The position numbers and the translations under genes are program-made. Below the pieces are notes generated by a model that was not told the DNA's origin, ran no database searches, and worked only from the letters and a program-made list of their open reading frames with translations. 64,000 bases of DNA from Streptomyces albus subsp. albus (lineage in GTDB: Bacteria; Actinomycetota; Actinomycetes; Streptomycetales; Streptomycetaceae), in contig NZ_JODR01000008.1 of NCBI RefSeq assembly GCF_000725885.1, positions 124,001 through 188,000 of the forward strand, written 5' to 3'. Positions 27,187 through 36,344 of the stretch are shown here, one piece after another. Numbering within the stretch: the stretch's first letter is position 1; every line of letters starts with the position of its first letter.

Positions 27187-27645
27187 ATGAGACAACTGGT
27201 GGCCCGCACCTGGCGGGCCCTGCACGGGCCGCTGCAATGGCGCCTGCTGTGGGTCGCCAACGCCAAGTTCATGGTCGGCGTCACCGGCGTGGTGCGGGAC
27301 GAGGACGGCCGGGTCCTGCTGCTCCGCCACCGGCTGTGGCCCGAGGACCGGTGCTGGGGGCTGCCGACCGGATTCGCCCTCAAGGGTGAGGAGTTCACCC
27401 GTACCGTCGTACGGGAGGTCCGCGAGGAGACCGGCCTCGACGTACGCTGCGGCCCGCTCGTCCGCCTGCGCAGCGGCTACCGGCTCCGTCTGGAGGTGGC
27501 CTACGAAGCCGTCTGCGTCGGCGGCACCCTGCGCCTCGACCCCATGGAGATACTCGAAGCCCGCTGGTGCACCCCCGACGCCCTCCCCGCCGGCCTCCAG
27601 CCCTCCCACCGCGAACTCATCCTCGGCCCGGTCAGCCCCGCTTGA
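27187..27645 (+). CDS. Nudix hydrolase
   Basis: A 152-residue Nudix protein with a perfect Nudix box: G at 61 in GFALKG, then Glu, then REVREETGL with the metal-binding Glu residues (consensus G-x5-E-x7-REUXEEXGU). An N-terminal segment WRALHGPLQWRLLWVANAKF before the domain could lie on the membrane. The substrate, a nucleoside diphosphate derivative, cannot be predicted. ATG 27187 follows GGGAGGGCGGACG. Its last 14 bp overlap the end of the convergent pentapeptide-repeat gene. Confidence 0.92.
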   Translation: MRQLVARTWRALHGPLQWRLLWVANAKFMVGVTGVVRDEDGRVLLLRHRLWPEDRCWGLPTGFALKGEEFTRTVVREVREETGLDVRCGPLVRLRSGYRLRLEVAYEAVCVGGTLRLDPMEILEARWCTPDALPAGLQPSHRELILGPVSPA

Positions 27646-29173
27646 GCCGGGCGCGGACAGCGAGCACCGCGAGGCCCAGCAGCGCGGGTTCCGTCAGCCG
27701 GGCCGCCTTCTCGATCCAGCCGCCGGCGCGCGTCAGCTGCGTTCCGCCCGAGCGGAAGACGACCGAGTTGAGGACCACGTCCACCGCCTTGCCGGCCCGC
27801 TCGGCGGTGAAGCGCTCCGTGAGGGGGCTCTCCAGCGTGGGCGGCCGGCTGCCCGTCAGACGGGAGTCCGCGGGGTAGGGGCGCGCGGGCGTGTCCGGCA
27901 GCCCGAACGCCGTCAGCGCCACCGCCGTCACCAGCATCGTCGCGGCCAGCCAGACCAGGGCGCGGGACGCGCGCAGCCCGTAGCCGGAGACGGCCCAGTA
28001 GACGGTGAGCAGCCAGCGTTCGGCGTGCCGCCGGCCACGGCTGTAGCGGCGCATCTCCATCTCGCCGTAGTAGAAGTCCGCGGCCCCCGGCTCGTCCTTG
28101 GCGTCCTCCCGCGCCTTGCGCAACTGCCGGTAGGTCGTCGTCAAAGTGGCCAGGCCCGGAACGGTCTCGGGGGAGGGCGGCGCGTCCCCCCAGTCGTGCC
28201 GGGAGGCCGGCCGCCGGCGGATCGCCCGCCACTGCCGTTCCTCCTCGATGACCTGCCGCTTCGTGCACCAGTACGGCCTGCCCCGGTGCCAGCGCACCCC
28301 GCTGGGTGCCTGGCCCAGGTCCCAGCGTCCCTCCAGCCGCAGCTGGTCGAGGTGGTGGGTGCCCGCGAACAGACACCGGCGCAGGTCCACGTCGGACAGC
28401 AGCAGCATCGAGGCGTCCACCCCGCGCAGCGAGAGCACCGCGACGGTGACCGGCCGCGCCGGCTCCGCCTCGCCGGGCAGCGCCCAGTCCCGGCTCGTCC
28501 CCACCGCGCTCGGCTGCTGGAAGTGCGCCCCCGCCAGGCCCAGTTCGGCGTACCGGAGCTGGAAGGAGGCCGGCCCCTCGAAGCGGGCATCGGCGCACAG
28601 CACCCGGTGCGCCGCGATCCGCAGCCGCGCCGCCCCCTCGAAGGCGGCACCGGTCAGGTCCACGGTGTCCGTGCACAGGAGCGGCCCGACGAAGACCGGC
28701 GCCGCGAACACGGCCTGCCGCATCCCGAGCACCCCCTCCACGCGGGCGCCGTCCAGCCACACCTCCGCGGCGAACCGCACGCGGTCGAAGGACACCTCGC
28801 GCCCCGCACGGAACGACGCCCCCGCGAAACGGGCCCGCCCCTCGAAGACCGCCCCCGCGAAGGACACCGGCATCCCGGTCTCCGTGAAGCGGGCCTCGGA
28901 GAAGTCGGCGTTCCCGAAGCGCGGGCCCCCGCCCTCCGCCGGCCGCAGCCGGTCGCACACCTCGGCCAGCAGCTCACCGGTGACCGGCGTCCCCCGCAGA
29001 TCCACGTCCGCCCCCGGACCCAGCCCGCCGAGCCACGCGTCCCGCTCCTGGGAGGACAGATGCGCCGCGCACCGCTGTGCGCCGACACGTATCCCCCGGC
29101 AGCCGACCGGGTCGGTGCCCGAAGCCCCCGTGCCGCAGTGCTGCCACCCCTGCGGCGGTGTCGTCTCGTCCAT
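27632..29173 (-). CDS. Pentapeptide-repeat-containing membrane protein
   Basis: A 513-residue protein. Residues about 85-270 carry degenerate pentapeptide repeats, A(D/N)F/L-x-x units such as FGNADFSEARF, FAGAVFEGRARFAGASF and DLTGAAFEGAARL, which fold as a right-handed beta-helix. Then come a basic middle region, two transmembrane helices near 385-415 (SRALVWLAATMLVTAVALTA) and near 490-505 (PALLGLAVLAVRARL), and a short loop between. Streptomyces has several such proteins of unknown role. A Cys-containing head (GWQHCGTG, GVGCRG-like) precedes the repeats. Confidence 0.85.
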   Translation of the reverse strand: MDETTPPQGWQHCGTGASGTDPVGCRGIRVGAQRCAAHLSSQERDAWLGGLGPGADVDLRGTPVTGELLAEVCDRLRPAEGGGPRFGNADFSEARFTETGMPVSFAGAVFEGRARFAGASFRAGREVSFDRVRFAAEVWLDGARVEGVLGMRQAVFAAPVFVGPLLCTDTVDLTGAAFEGAARLRIAAHRVLCADARFEGPASFQLRYAELGLAGAHFQQPSAVGTSRDWALPGEAEPARPVTVAVLSLRGVDASMLLLSDVDLRRCLFAGTHHLDQLRLEGRWDLGQAPSGVRWHRGRPYWCTKRQVIEEERQWRAIRRRPASRHDWGDAPPSPETVPGLATLTTTYRQLRKAREDAKDEPGAADFYYGEMEMRRYSRGRRHAERWLLTVYWAVSGYGLRASRALVWLAATMLVTAVALTAFGLPDTPARPYPADSRLTGSRPPTLESPLTERFTAERAGKAVDVVLNSVVFRSGGTQLTRAGGWIEKAARLTEPALLGLAVLAVRARLKRG

Positions 29174-29291
29174 GGGCAGATCCCATCAGGACAGCCGCGC
29201 CCCGGACAGCCCCGTGCGCCGGCATACGTCCCGGCCCGCCCCCGGTGCGTTCCCGCTCCCACGCGCCGGTCGTGCGCCCCGGGGCGGACCG

Positions 29292-29297
29292 TAGAAT
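29292..29297 (+). promoter_or_regulatory. -10 element TAGAAT upstream of the cysteine desulfurase gene
   Basis: TAGAAT ends 9 bp before ATG 29307, so transcription would begin at or next to the start codon. Confidence 0.55.
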
Positions 29298-29306
29298 CGG
29301 GGAATC

Positions 29307-30494
29307 ATGGCTGACACCGCCCACCCCGCCTATCTCGACCACGCCGCCACCACGCCCATGTGGCCCGAAGCGGTGCGGACGATGACCGAACAGTTCGCGG
29401 TCGTCGGCAACGCCTCCTCGCTGCACGGCGCGGGGCGGCGGGCGCGGCGCACCGTCGAGGAAGCCCGCGAATCGCTGGCCGCCTCCCTCGGCGCCCGCCC
29501 CAGCGAGGTCGTCTTCACCGGCGGCGGCACCGAGGCGGACAACCTCGCCGTCAAGGGGCTGTACTGGGCCCGCCGCGACCAGGACCCGCGGCGCACCCGG
29601 GTGCTGGCCAGCCCCGTGGAGCACCACGCCGTGCTCGACGCCGTCGAATGGCTGGCCGAGCACGAGGGCGCGCGGCTGGAGTGGCTGCCCGTCGACCGGT
29701 ACGGACGCGTCCACCCCGAAGCGCTGCGCGAGGCGATCGATCGGGACCCCTCCGACGTCGCGGTGGCCACCGTCATGTGGGCCAACAACGAGATCGGCAC
29801 CGTCACCGACATCCGCGAACTCGCCGACGTGGCCGCGGAGTACGGCGTACCGCTGCACTCCGACGCCGTCCAGGCATGCGGACAGCTCGACATCTCCTTC
29901 GCCGACTCCGGCCTGGCCGCCATGGCCGTCACCGGGCACAAGATCGGCGGCCCCTACGGAGTCGGCGCCCTGCTGCTGCGCCGCGACCAGACCCCCGTGC
30001 CCCTGCTGCACGGCGGCGGCCAGGAGCGGCAGGTGCGCTCCGGCACCCTCGACACCCCCGCCATCGCCGCGTTCGCGACGGCCGCGCACGTGGCCACCGA
30101 GCGGCGCGAGGACTTCGTACGCGAGGTCGGGGCGCTCCGGGACGCGTTGATCACCGCCGTCCGGGACGCCGTACCCGACGCCGTCCTCAACGGCGACCCC
30201 GACCCGGCCCGCCGGCTGGCGGCCAACGCCCACTTCTCCTTCCCCGGCTGCGAGGGCGACTCCCTGCTGCTCCTCCTGGACGCGCAGGGCATCGCCTGCT
30301 CCACCGGGTCCGCCTGCACGGCCGGTGTCGCCCAGCCCAGCCATGTGCTGCTCGCCACCGGCACCGACCCGGACCTGGCCCGCGGCACGCTCCGCTTCTC
30401 CCTCGGCCACACCTCCACCAAGGCGGATGTGGAGGCGCTGGCCGAAGCGATCGGCCCCGTCGTGGAGCGGGCCCGCAGCGCGGGCCTCAGCTAG
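29307..30494 (+). CDS. Cysteine desulfurase (NifS/IscS family)
   Basis: A 395-residue PLP enzyme that takes sulfur from cysteine and holds it as a persulfide. [10 protein letters not shown] opens the fold, [15 protein letters not shown] binds cofactor phosphate, the PLP lysine is in [15 protein letters not shown], and the acceptor Cys is in [12 protein letters not shown]. The class I (IscS-like) active-site loop around that Cys favours delivery to partners. It sits 1.7 kb from mnmA, the tRNA 2-thiouridylase, so sulfur supply for tRNA thiolation is its likely main role. The amidase gene between them is on the other strand. Confidence 0.95.
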   Translation: MADTAHPAYLDHAATTPMWPEAVRTMTEQFAVVGNASSLHGAGRRARRTVEEARESLAASLGARPSEVVFTGGGTEADNLAVKGLYWARRDQDPRRTRVLASPVEHHAVLDAVEWLAEHEGARLEWLPVDRYGRVHPEALREAIDRDPSDVAVATVMWANNEIGTVTDIRELADVAAEYGVPLHSDAVQACGQLDISFADSGLAAMAVTGHKIGGPYGVGALLLRRDQTPVPLLHGGGQERQVRSGTLDTPAIAAFATAAHVATERREDFVREVGALRDALITAVRDAVPDAVLNGDPDPARRLAANAHFSFPGCEGDSLLLLLDAQGIACSTGSACTAGVAQPSHVLLATGTDPDLARGTLRFSLGHTSTKADVEALAEAIGPVVERARSAGLS

Positions 30495-30499
30495 CGTCC

Positions 30500-30523
30500 G
30501 CCCCCGGGGCCGGGGCCGGGGGC
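30500..30523. terminator. G+C-only hairpin between convergent genes
   Basis: GCCCCCGG (30500-30507) can pair with CCGGGGGC (30516-30523) just after the desulfurase stop. The sequence is low-complexity, so the call is weak. Confidence 0.3.
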
Positions 30524-30629
30524 CGTACGTCCACAGGCCGGCGCCTGTTCGTCGTCCCCCGGGCCCGGCGGCCGGCCAGGACGGGCGGGGCGGGTGCCCA
30601 CACGGGCGGGGCCGTCTTCCGGCCCCGGC

Positions 30630-32177
30630 TCAGTGGTCCCCGGACGTGCTCTCCGTCTTCAGCTGCGCGCGCACCAAGCGGAGGTACTTGTCCCAGTCCC
30701 AGTGGCGGCCCGGATCGGTGTGGTCCGCGCCCGGGACCTCGTTGTGGCCGATGATGTGCTTGCGGTCGGCGGGGAAGCCGTAGCGGTCGCAGATCCCCGC
30801 TGTCAGCTTGGCCGACGAGCGGTACATCTCCTCCGTGAAGTCCTGCGGACGGTCGATCCAGCCCTCGTGCTCGATGCCGATGCTGCGCTCGTTGTACTCC
30901 CGGTTCGCCGCGTGGAAGGCCACGTCCAGCTCGCGGATCATCTGGATGATCTGCCCGTCCCGGCAGACGATGTAATGGGCGGCGGCCCGGTGCGCCGGGT
31001 CCCGGAAGACCTTCACCGCAGACGCGGCGCTGCCCTGGGTCACATGGATGATGACCCGGTCTATCCGGAAGTCCGAGGGGCGGTCCCCGCGGCGCATGTT
31101 GCCGTCGGCGGCGGCCACCCAGCGCGCACGGGCGTCGTCCACCTGCCCGGCCACCCGGGGCTTCTCGTTCCCCGGCACCTGCCACCACCACCGCTGCAGC
31201 TCCTGCTTGGTGGCCAGCCCCAGCACCCCCAGCCCCACGGCGGCCGTCCCGGCGAGCAGCACCCGCCGCCGGCCGATGCCCCGCCGCCCCTCCCCGAGAG
31301 GGTCCCCCGGCCCCAGCCCCCCGGGCCCGCCACCCGACTCCGGCGGCCCGTCACCACTCGCACCCAACCCGCTCTCCCTCCCTCCGGACCCGCCGCCCAC
31401 CGCGCCGGTTCCGCTGTCCCTCCCGCCGGGGCTGTCGCCTGTCGCGCGGGTTCCGCTGTGTCTCCGGTCGGGGCTGTCGCCTGTCGCGCCGGAGCCGTTG
31501 TCCCCCCGGTCGGGGCCGTCGCCTGTGATGTCGGCCCTGCTGTCTCTCCCGTCGGGGCTGTCGCCCGTGGCGCCGGTCCCGCTGTCTCTGCCGTCGGGGT
31601 CGCCGGAGCCGCCGCCCGCCGCTCCGGAGGTGGTGCCCGGCTCCCCGGGATCGCCGTCACGCGCTCGGGAGCCGTCCGGGACGGCCGGCCCGGAGCGTCT
31701 GCCGTGGGTGCCCGTCCGCCCCGGGCCGGTGCCGGGCGGGGCGTGCGGGCCCGGTGGGGCGTCGGGGCCGGCGGAGCCGTCGGCGGGGGAGTCCGCGCCG
31801 TGGGCCGGTATGTGCGTGTCCGGACGTATCCCGCCGCCCGTGCCCTCCGCAGCGCGAGCAGCGCCCGCAGCACCGCCGGGGGAGCCGGGGCCCGGCCCGC
31901 CGTGCGCGGTGCCGGTTTCCCGTCCCGAGGGAGCGTCGTCGCCGGCGGGGGTCGAGGCGTCGGCGGCGGAGCGGCCCCGTCCCCGCCGGGCTCGGTCGCG
32001 CAGCGCCCGCAGGCCGCGGCTGCCGACGCCGCCCGCGCCGGCGTGACGGCGGCCTCGTGCCGGAGCGCGCCCGGTGCTGTCGCCGGACGTGGACGGGGCG
32101 TGCCGCTCCCCGCCGTGGCCGGGCGAGGGGGTCTCCCCGGGCCCGCCGTTCCGTCCTTCGTCAGCCGCCTGTCCCAT
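30630..32177 (-). CDS. N-acetylmuramoyl-L-alanine amidase with long repetitive N-terminal region
   Basis: A 515-residue protein whose last 165 residues are an Amidase_2 (zinc amidase/PGRP) domain: [27 protein letters not shown] strand, [12 protein letters not shown] and [17 protein letters not shown] carry the zinc-binding His and catalytic Glu region. [10 protein letters not shown] segment and hydrophobic helix at about 303-324 look like a Tat or membrane anchor. Before it lie about 300 disordered residues, including six 14-residue repeats. ATG 32177 has GGGGAGC ahead. A TTG near 31367 behind GGAGGGAGGGAGAGC would place the Tat-like motif near residue 35 and is a serious alternative start. 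It should cleave the glycan-peptide bond of peptidoglycan. Confidence 0.8.
   Translation of the reverse strand: MGQAADEGRNGGPGETPSPGHGGERHAPSTSGDSTGRAPARGRRHAGAGGVGSRGLRALRDRARRGRGRSAADASTPAGDDAPSGRETGTAHGGPGPGSPGGAAGAARAAEGTGGGIRPDTHIPAHGADSPADGSAGPDAPPGPHAPPGTGPGRTGTHGRRSGPAVPDGSRARDGDPGEPGTTSGAAGGGSGDPDGRDSGTGATGDSPDGRDSRADITGDGPDRGDNGSGATGDSPDRRHSGTRATGDSPGGRDSGTGAVGGGSGGRESGLGASGDGPPESGGGPGGLGPGDPLGEGRRGIGRRRVLLAGTAAVGLGVLGLATKQELQRWWWQVPGNEKPRVAGQVDDARARWVAAADGNMRRGDRPSDFRIDRVIIHVTQGSAASAVKVFRDPAHRAAAHYIVCRDGQIIQMIRELDVAFHAANREYNERSIGIEHEGWIDRPQDFTEEMYRSSAKLTAGICDRYGFPADRKHIIGHNEVPGADHTDPGRHWDWDKYLRLVRAQLKTESTSGDH
31353..31601 (-). repeat. Six 42-bp tandem units in the amidase N-terminal region
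   Basis: On the minus strand the frame encodes six 14-residue units of the form [14 protein letters not shown] (for example [28 protein letters not shown]). Plus-strand copies show GTCGGGGCTGTCGCC blocks every 42 bp. If translation begins at the internal TTG, these repeats are intergenic instead. Confidence 0.75.
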
Positions 32178-32232
32178 GTGCTCCCCAACGCGTTCGGGCC
32201 ACCAGGTGGTTCCGTCTACCCTGGAGGGCGCT

Positions 32233-33375
32233 ATGACTACTGCATCCTCGCGGGGGACAGCCTCCGCGCGCCCGCTGCGTGTGCTGGCCGCCATGTCCGG
32301 CGGTGTCGATTCCGCCGTCGCGGCGGCCCGTGCCGTCGAGGCCGGGCACGACGTGACGGGCGTGCATCTGGCTCTGTCAGCCAACCCTAAGTCGTTCCGG
32401 ACGGGTGCGCGCGGCTGCTGCACCGTCGAGGACTCCAACGACGCGCGCCGGGCCGCCGACGTGATCGGGATCCCCTTCTACGTCTGGGACCTGGCGGAAC
32501 GGTTCCGTGAGGACGTCGTGGAGGACTTCGTCGCGGAGTACCAGGCGGGACGTACGCCGAATCCGTGCCTGCGCTGCAACGAGAAGATCAAGTTCGCCGC
32601 ACTCCTCGACAAGGCCCTCGCACTGGGGTTCGACGCGGTCTGCACCGGCCACTACGCCACCGTTGTGACGCGCGAGGACGGCAGCCGCGAACTGCACCGT
32701 GCGAGTGACGCGGCCAAGGACCAGAGCTATGTCCTCGGCGTACTGGACGAGCGGCAGCTCGCGCACGCCATGTTCCCGCTCGGCGACACCCTCACCACCA
32801 AGGACGAGATCCGCGCGGAGGCGGAGCGGCGTGGTCTGTCCGTCGCCCGCAAGCCCGACAGCCACGACATCTGCTTCATCGCCGACGGCGACACCCAGGG
32901 CTTCCTCGCCTCCCGGCTGGGCCGCGCCGAGGGCGACATCGTGGACGAGTCCGGCGCCAAGCTGGGCACCCACGAGGGCGCGTACGGGTTCACGATCGGC
33001 CAGCGCAAGGGGCTGCGTCTGGGGCACCCGGCGCCGGACGGCAAGCCGCGCTACGTGCTGGACATCTCCCCGGTCGACAACACCGTCACGGTGGGCCCCG
33101 CCGCGTCCTTGAACGTGACGGCGCTCACCGCCGTGCGTCCGCGCTGGTGCGGCGAGCCGCCCGCCGGCGGCCCCCGCCCCTACACGGCGCAGCTGCGGGC
33201 CCACGGCGCCGAGACGCCCGTCGAGGCGGAGCTGGTCGACGGCGAGCTGCGGGTCCGGTTCGCCTCTCCGGAGCGCGGGGTGGCCCCCGGCCAGGCGATC
33301 GTGCTGTACGACGGCACCCGGGTGGTGGGCTCCGCCACCATCGACCGGACCGAGCGCGCGGTCCCGGCCGCGTGA
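32233..33375 (+). CDS. mnmA: tRNA-specific 2-thiouridylase
   Basis: A 380-residue enzyme that makes 2-thiouridine at the wobble position of tRNA Lys, Glu and Gln. The PP-loop is [12 protein letters not shown]; the first catalytic Cys is in [12 protein letters not shown] and the persulfide Cys in [14 protein letters not shown] and KDQSYVLG contact tRNA. The C-terminal beta domain ([15 protein letters not shown]...) is complete. ATG 32233 follows CTGGAGGGCG. Sulfur should come from the desulfurase 1.7 kb upstream. Confidence 0.97.
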   Translation: MTTASSRGTASARPLRVLAAMSGGVDSAVAAARAVEAGHDVTGVHLALSANPKSFRTGARGCCTVEDSNDARRAADVIGIPFYVWDLAERFREDVVEDFVAEYQAGRTPNPCLRCNEKIKFAALLDKALALGFDAVCTGHYATVVTREDGSRELHRASDAAKDQSYVLGVLDERQLAHAMFPLGDTLTTKDEIRAEAERRGLSVARKPDSHDICFIADGDTQGFLASRLGRAEGDIVDESGAKLGTHEGAYGFTIGQRKGLRLGHPAPDGKPRYVLDISPVDNTVTVGPAASLNVTALTAVRPRWCGEPPAGGPRPYTAQLRAHGAETPVEAELVDGELRVRFASPERGVAPGQAIVLYDGTRVVGSATIDRTERAVPAA

Positions 33376-33388
33376 CCGCGCGCGGCTC

Positions 33389-33952
33389 TCAGGCCCCCAG
33401 CAGTTCCAGGGCCTGGGGGCCGTCGTCGGCGAAGGTCACCAGATCGGCCAGCGGGACGGGCAGGAAGCCCTCGGCCTCCATCCGGGCCATCTGCTGGCGC
33501 AGACCGTCGTAGAACCCGGCGGTGTTGAGCACCACGACGGGCTTGGTGTGCATGCCGTGCTTGCGCAGTTCGAGGATCTCGGTGGCCTCGTCCAGGGTGC
33601 CGGTGCCGCCGACCATGACGACGACGGCGTCGGCCCGGTCGAGCAGCATCGCCTTGCGCTCGGCGAGGTCGGCGGTGACGACCATCTCGTCCGCGTTCGG
33701 CCTCGCCACGTCGCGCAGGAACTCCACGGAGATGCCGATGAGCCGCCCGCCGGCGCTCTGCACCCCGTCGGCGACGACCTTCATCAGCCCGGAGTCCGAG
33801 CCGCCCCACACCAGGCTGTGGCCGCGCTTGCCGATCAGCTCGGCGAACTCGCGGGCTGCGTCGGTGTAGACGCTGTCCAGTTCGGCGGCGGAGCAGAAGA
33901 CGCAGATGTTCATGGGGGAGGGCGCGGCGGAGCCGGGTGCGGAAGAGGTCAT
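33389..33952 (-). CDS. LOG-like Rossmann-fold protein (TIGR00730 family)
   Basis: A 187-residue protein of the cytokinin-activating LOG family, which removes ribose phosphate from modified nucleotides. NICVFCSAAELDSVYTDAAR, LVWGGSDSGLMKVVADGV and DLAERKAMLLDRAD match. The signature normally written PGGxGTxxE reads VGGTGTLDE here, with Val for Pro; the Glu and glycines that matter for catalysis are kept. ATG 33952 is chosen because a TAGGCT -10 box lies 7 bp upstream; ATG 33913 is the alternative. It converges with mnmA, 13 bp apart. Confidence 0.88.
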   Translation of the reverse strand: MTSSAPGSAAPSPMNICVFCSAAELDSVYTDAAREFAELIGKRGHSLVWGGSDSGLMKVVADGVQSAGGRLIGISVEFLRDVARPNADEMVVTADLAERKAMLLDRADAVVVMVGGTGTLDEATEILELRKHGMHTKPVVVLNTAGFYDGLRQQMARMEAEGFLPVPLADLVTFADDGPQALELLGA

Positions 33953-33959
33953 GACGGAC

Positions 33960-33965
33960 AGCCTA
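33960..33965 (-). promoter_or_regulatory. -10 element TAGGCT for the LOG-like gene
   Basis: TAGGCT on the minus strand, 7 bp before ATG 33952, with no ribosome site between: a leaderless start. Confidence 0.6.
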
Positions 33966-34049
33966 GAACCGCCCCCGCGCGTCCGGCACCGGGCCCGTCC
34001 CCGTACCGGACACCTGCCCGGGGCGGGCCCGTCTCCGGCCTTTCTCCCG

Positions 34050-34151
34050 CCCGGGACGGCGAACACGTGGACCGGCTCTCGCACCCGGGACGGCGAACGC
34101 GCGGACCGGTCCGCGCACCCGGGGCGGCGCATGCGCGGACTCGTCTCCGCC
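34050..34151. repeat. Three 34-bp tandem units
   Basis: Units start at 34050, 34084 and 34118, each opening CCCGGGACGGCG or CCCGGGGCGGCG. Units 1 and 2 differ by a few bases; unit 3 is more diverged. Confidence 0.8.
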
Positions 34152-34177
34152 CCTCCGGCGGCGAAGCGCACGAGCCC

Positions 34178-34216
34178 GCAGTCAGACCCCGCAGTCACAC
34201 CCCGCCGCCACACCCC
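34178..34216. repeat. Three 13-bp tandem units
   Basis: GCAGTCAGACCCC, GCAGTCACACCCC and GCCGCCACACCCC run without gaps at 34178, 34191 and 34204. Confidence 0.7.
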
Positions 34217-34344
34217 GGCGGCGCCGTGCGCGGGCCCGTCTCCTCCCCTCCGCGGGAAGCAGACGGGCCCTGTGCGTGCGGGCGGGAGGACCCGCCGCTG
34301 TCCGCGGGGCCTTCCGGGCCGGGGACCCGGTCATCAGGTCCGGG

Positions 34345-36018
34345 TCAGCCCTTGGTCAGGGTGAAACGGAAGATGCCCCAGGTGAGCCGGCGCTGTTCGC
34401 CGCCGTCGACCCAGTGGCCGAGGCCCTTCTTCATCTGTGTGAGGTAGTCCGAGCTGACCTTGGCCGCGAGCCCCTCGGCCTCCTGCCGTTCGGTCTCCTC
34501 CAGCACCCGCCCGTAGTGGGTGACCAGTTGTTCGCGCAGGTCCTCGAAGCCGCCGGCGACGCCCTCGTGCTCGGTGGGGACGAAGCCGAGCCGGGTCAGC
34601 TCCCGGGTGTAGAAGCCGGGCGAGCCCATGTCGTCGAGGTGGATGCGGTCGAGGATGGGCCGGATGCCCTTCAGATCGGTGCCGTCGGCGGCCATCGGGT
34701 CGGTGAAGACGAGCCGGCCGCCCGGTTTGAGGACGCGCCGGATCTCCTCCAGCACGCGGATGCGGTTGCCGCTGTGCAAGAACGCGTCCTGGGACCAGAC
34801 GACGTCGACGCTGGAGTCGGCGAAGGGCACGGCTTCGAACGAGCCGTCCACGACCTCGATACGGTCGGTCAGACCGCGCTGCGCGTTGAGCTGCCGGTGC
34901 CGCTCGTTCTCCACCTCGCTGAGGTTGAGGGCCTGCACGGTGCAGCCGTAGGTCCCGGCCAGATAGCGTGCCGAGCCGCCGAACCCGGAGCCGAGGTCGA
35001 GCACCCGGGAGCGTTCGGTCAGCCCGAGCCCGGCTGCCATCCGCTCGACGGTGCGCCGGGAGGCATCCGCAATCGGCTCCGCGGGGTGCGCGTAGATGCC
35101 GACGTGAATGTCCTCGCCGCCCCACACCGAGGAATAAAAGGCGTCGGCGTCGGGGGAGTTGTAGTAACTCCGCGCCGTATTCACGGCTCCGCCGTAACTG
35201 CCTTCCTCCTCTTCCTCCATTCGGTATTCCTTCTCCGCGACATGCACGAAGAAGTCGGGTTGCTCGTCCCTGTAGGTGTGCTGGAAGTCGCCGTACGTCT
35301 CGATGCGCTGGAATCCGACCTCGGACATGAGGCGCCGCGTGTAGTCCTTGCGGAGCGGGAACATGTTGAGGTGGTAGACCGAGTCGTCCGGGAACCGGTA
35401 CCGCATGCGACACAGGCCCTCGTCCACGTATTCCGGCTCGACCGCGACGTCCTCGCCGCAGTAGTAGTACGTGTGCTTGCTGGAATAGCCCCGGTCGAGG
35501 ATCGCGTCGTAGTTGCGCTGATCCAGGATGAGGATTCCGTCGTGTTTCAGCATCGCGTAGAACTCGGCGAGTGCTTTGCGCCTGTCCCGTTCCGAGAACA
35601 GATGCGTGAAGGAGTTGCCGAGGCACACGATGGCGTCGTACTCACCGTGGACGTCGCGGTTCAGCCAGCGCCAGTCCGCCTGGACGACCCGCAGGATGTG
35701 GTCGCCGTGTTTCATTCCGTTCTCGAAGGCCATGGCGAGCATGTCGGCGCTGCCGTCCGCGCTCACCGTCTCGAATCCGGCCTCCAGCAGCCGCACCGAA
35801 TGGAATCCGGTCCCCGTCGCGACGTCGAGGACGCTCCTTACTCCCCGCTTTCTCAGCAGGTCGATGAAGAAATTCCCCTCGCTCTCCGCCCGCTTCTCCC
35901 AGTCTATGAGCGAGTCCCACTTCTCGACGAAGCTGGGTACGTATTCCTCGGTGTAGTGCCCGGTCTCCCGGACCTCGACGGGGTTGTCTCCGAATTCCTG
36001 AGCCGGTCGCGCGGAAAT
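34345..36018 (-). CDS. Glycine/sarcosine/dimethylglycine N-methyltransferase fusion, ATT start
   Basis: A 557-residue protein with two SAM methyltransferase domains. The N half (GSMT-like) has VLDVATGTGFHS at 63-74; the C half (SDMT-like) has VLDLGSGFGGSARYL near 337-351 and FADSSVDVVWSQDAFLHSGN. Fusion and length match the Actinopolyspora halophila enzyme (about 565 residues) that methylates glycine three times to glycine betaine, an osmoprotectant. No ATG, GTG or TTG occurs in frame between the upstream stop and codon 75, whose GTG lies inside SAM motif I. A GGAGG (36026-36030) stands 7 bp before ATT at 36018-36016, giving an N terminus (EFGDNPVEVRETGHYTEEYV) that fits the family. I infer ATT initiation. 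Confidence 0.88.
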   Translation of the reverse strand: MSARPAQEFGDNPVEVRETGHYTEEYVPSFVEKWDSLIDWEKRAESEGNFFIDLLRKRGVRSVLDVATGTGFHSVRLLEAGFETVSADGSADMLAMAFENGMKHGDHILRVVQADWRWLNRDVHGEYDAIVCLGNSFTHLFSERDRRKALAEFYAMLKHDGILILDQRNYDAILDRGYSSKHTYYYCGEDVAVEPEYVDEGLCRMRYRFPDDSVYHLNMFPLRKDYTRRLMSEVGFQRIETYGDFQHTYRDEQPDFFVHVAEKEYRMEEEEEGSYGGAVNTARSYYNSPDADAFYSSVWGGEDIHVGIYAHPAEPIADASRRTVERMAAGLGLTERSRVLDLGSGFGGSARYLAGTYGCTVQALNLSEVENERHRQLNAQRGLTDRIEVVDGSFEAVPFADSSVDVVWSQDAFLHSGNRIRVLEEIRRVLKPGGRLVFTDPMAADGTDLKGIRPILDRIHLDDMGSPGFYTRELTRLGFVPTEHEGVAGGFEDLREQLVTHYGRVLEETERQEAEGLAAKVSSDYLTQMKKGLGHWVDGGEQRRLTWGIFRFTLTKG

Positions 36019-36025
36019 GACGAAA

Positions 36026-36030
36026 CCTCC
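36026..36030 (-). promoter_or_regulatory. Ribosome binding site that decides an ATT start
   Basis: GGAGG on the minus strand, followed by 7 nt and ATT. It is the only ribosome site near the conserved N terminus of the methyltransferase. Confidence 0.65.
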
Positions 36031-36344
36031 AGTTGAAGAGACGGTGGCCCATGGCGCGGTCGCCGAGGACGCACCAGGCTTGGGCTCGGTGAACCGCGCG
36101 TGGTCTCCGGTGCATAGCTATCCACCGCCCGGAGATCTATGCCACCAACTCGCCCGGGTGCCCGTTCGATTGCGCGGAAAACGCGCTTTGACCAGCGCCT
36201 TTTCGTCTCCAGATTTCTGCCCGCTCAGTGGCGACCACCTGCCGCAGCAAACAGGACAGTTGGGTATGCTGCGGCTGGCAGCACCACAATTGGGCACGAC
36301 TCGTACCACGTCGTACAACACAGCACCGAACATGGCGAGTACAC
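36031..36344. other. Divergent intergenic region, lower G+C
   Basis: About 314 bp between the methyltransferase and the MreB-like gene, clearly richer in A+T than its surroundings, so probably holding both promoters. On the plus strand TTGACC (36188-36193) and AGATTT (36211-36216) are 17 bp apart. A TCGTAC direct repeat (36300-36315) lies near the MreB start. No gene is seen. Confidence 0.45.

Larger units (their letters stand above)
33953..34344. other. Repeat-bearing intergenic region
   Basis: About 390 bp with no convincing gene; it holds the leaderless promoter of the LOG-like gene and the two short tandem arrays at 34050 and 34178. Open frames through it have no conserved sequence. Confidence 0.5.

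Noticed and set aside
31353..31601. The 42-bp repeats as a CRISPR array
   Set aside because: Units are contiguous with no spacers and keep a reading frame.
34345..35796. Methyltransferase starting at GTG 35796
   Set aside because: This would cut off the GSMT N terminus and half of SAM motif I; the frame upstream is clearly conserved and has a ribosome site before ATT.
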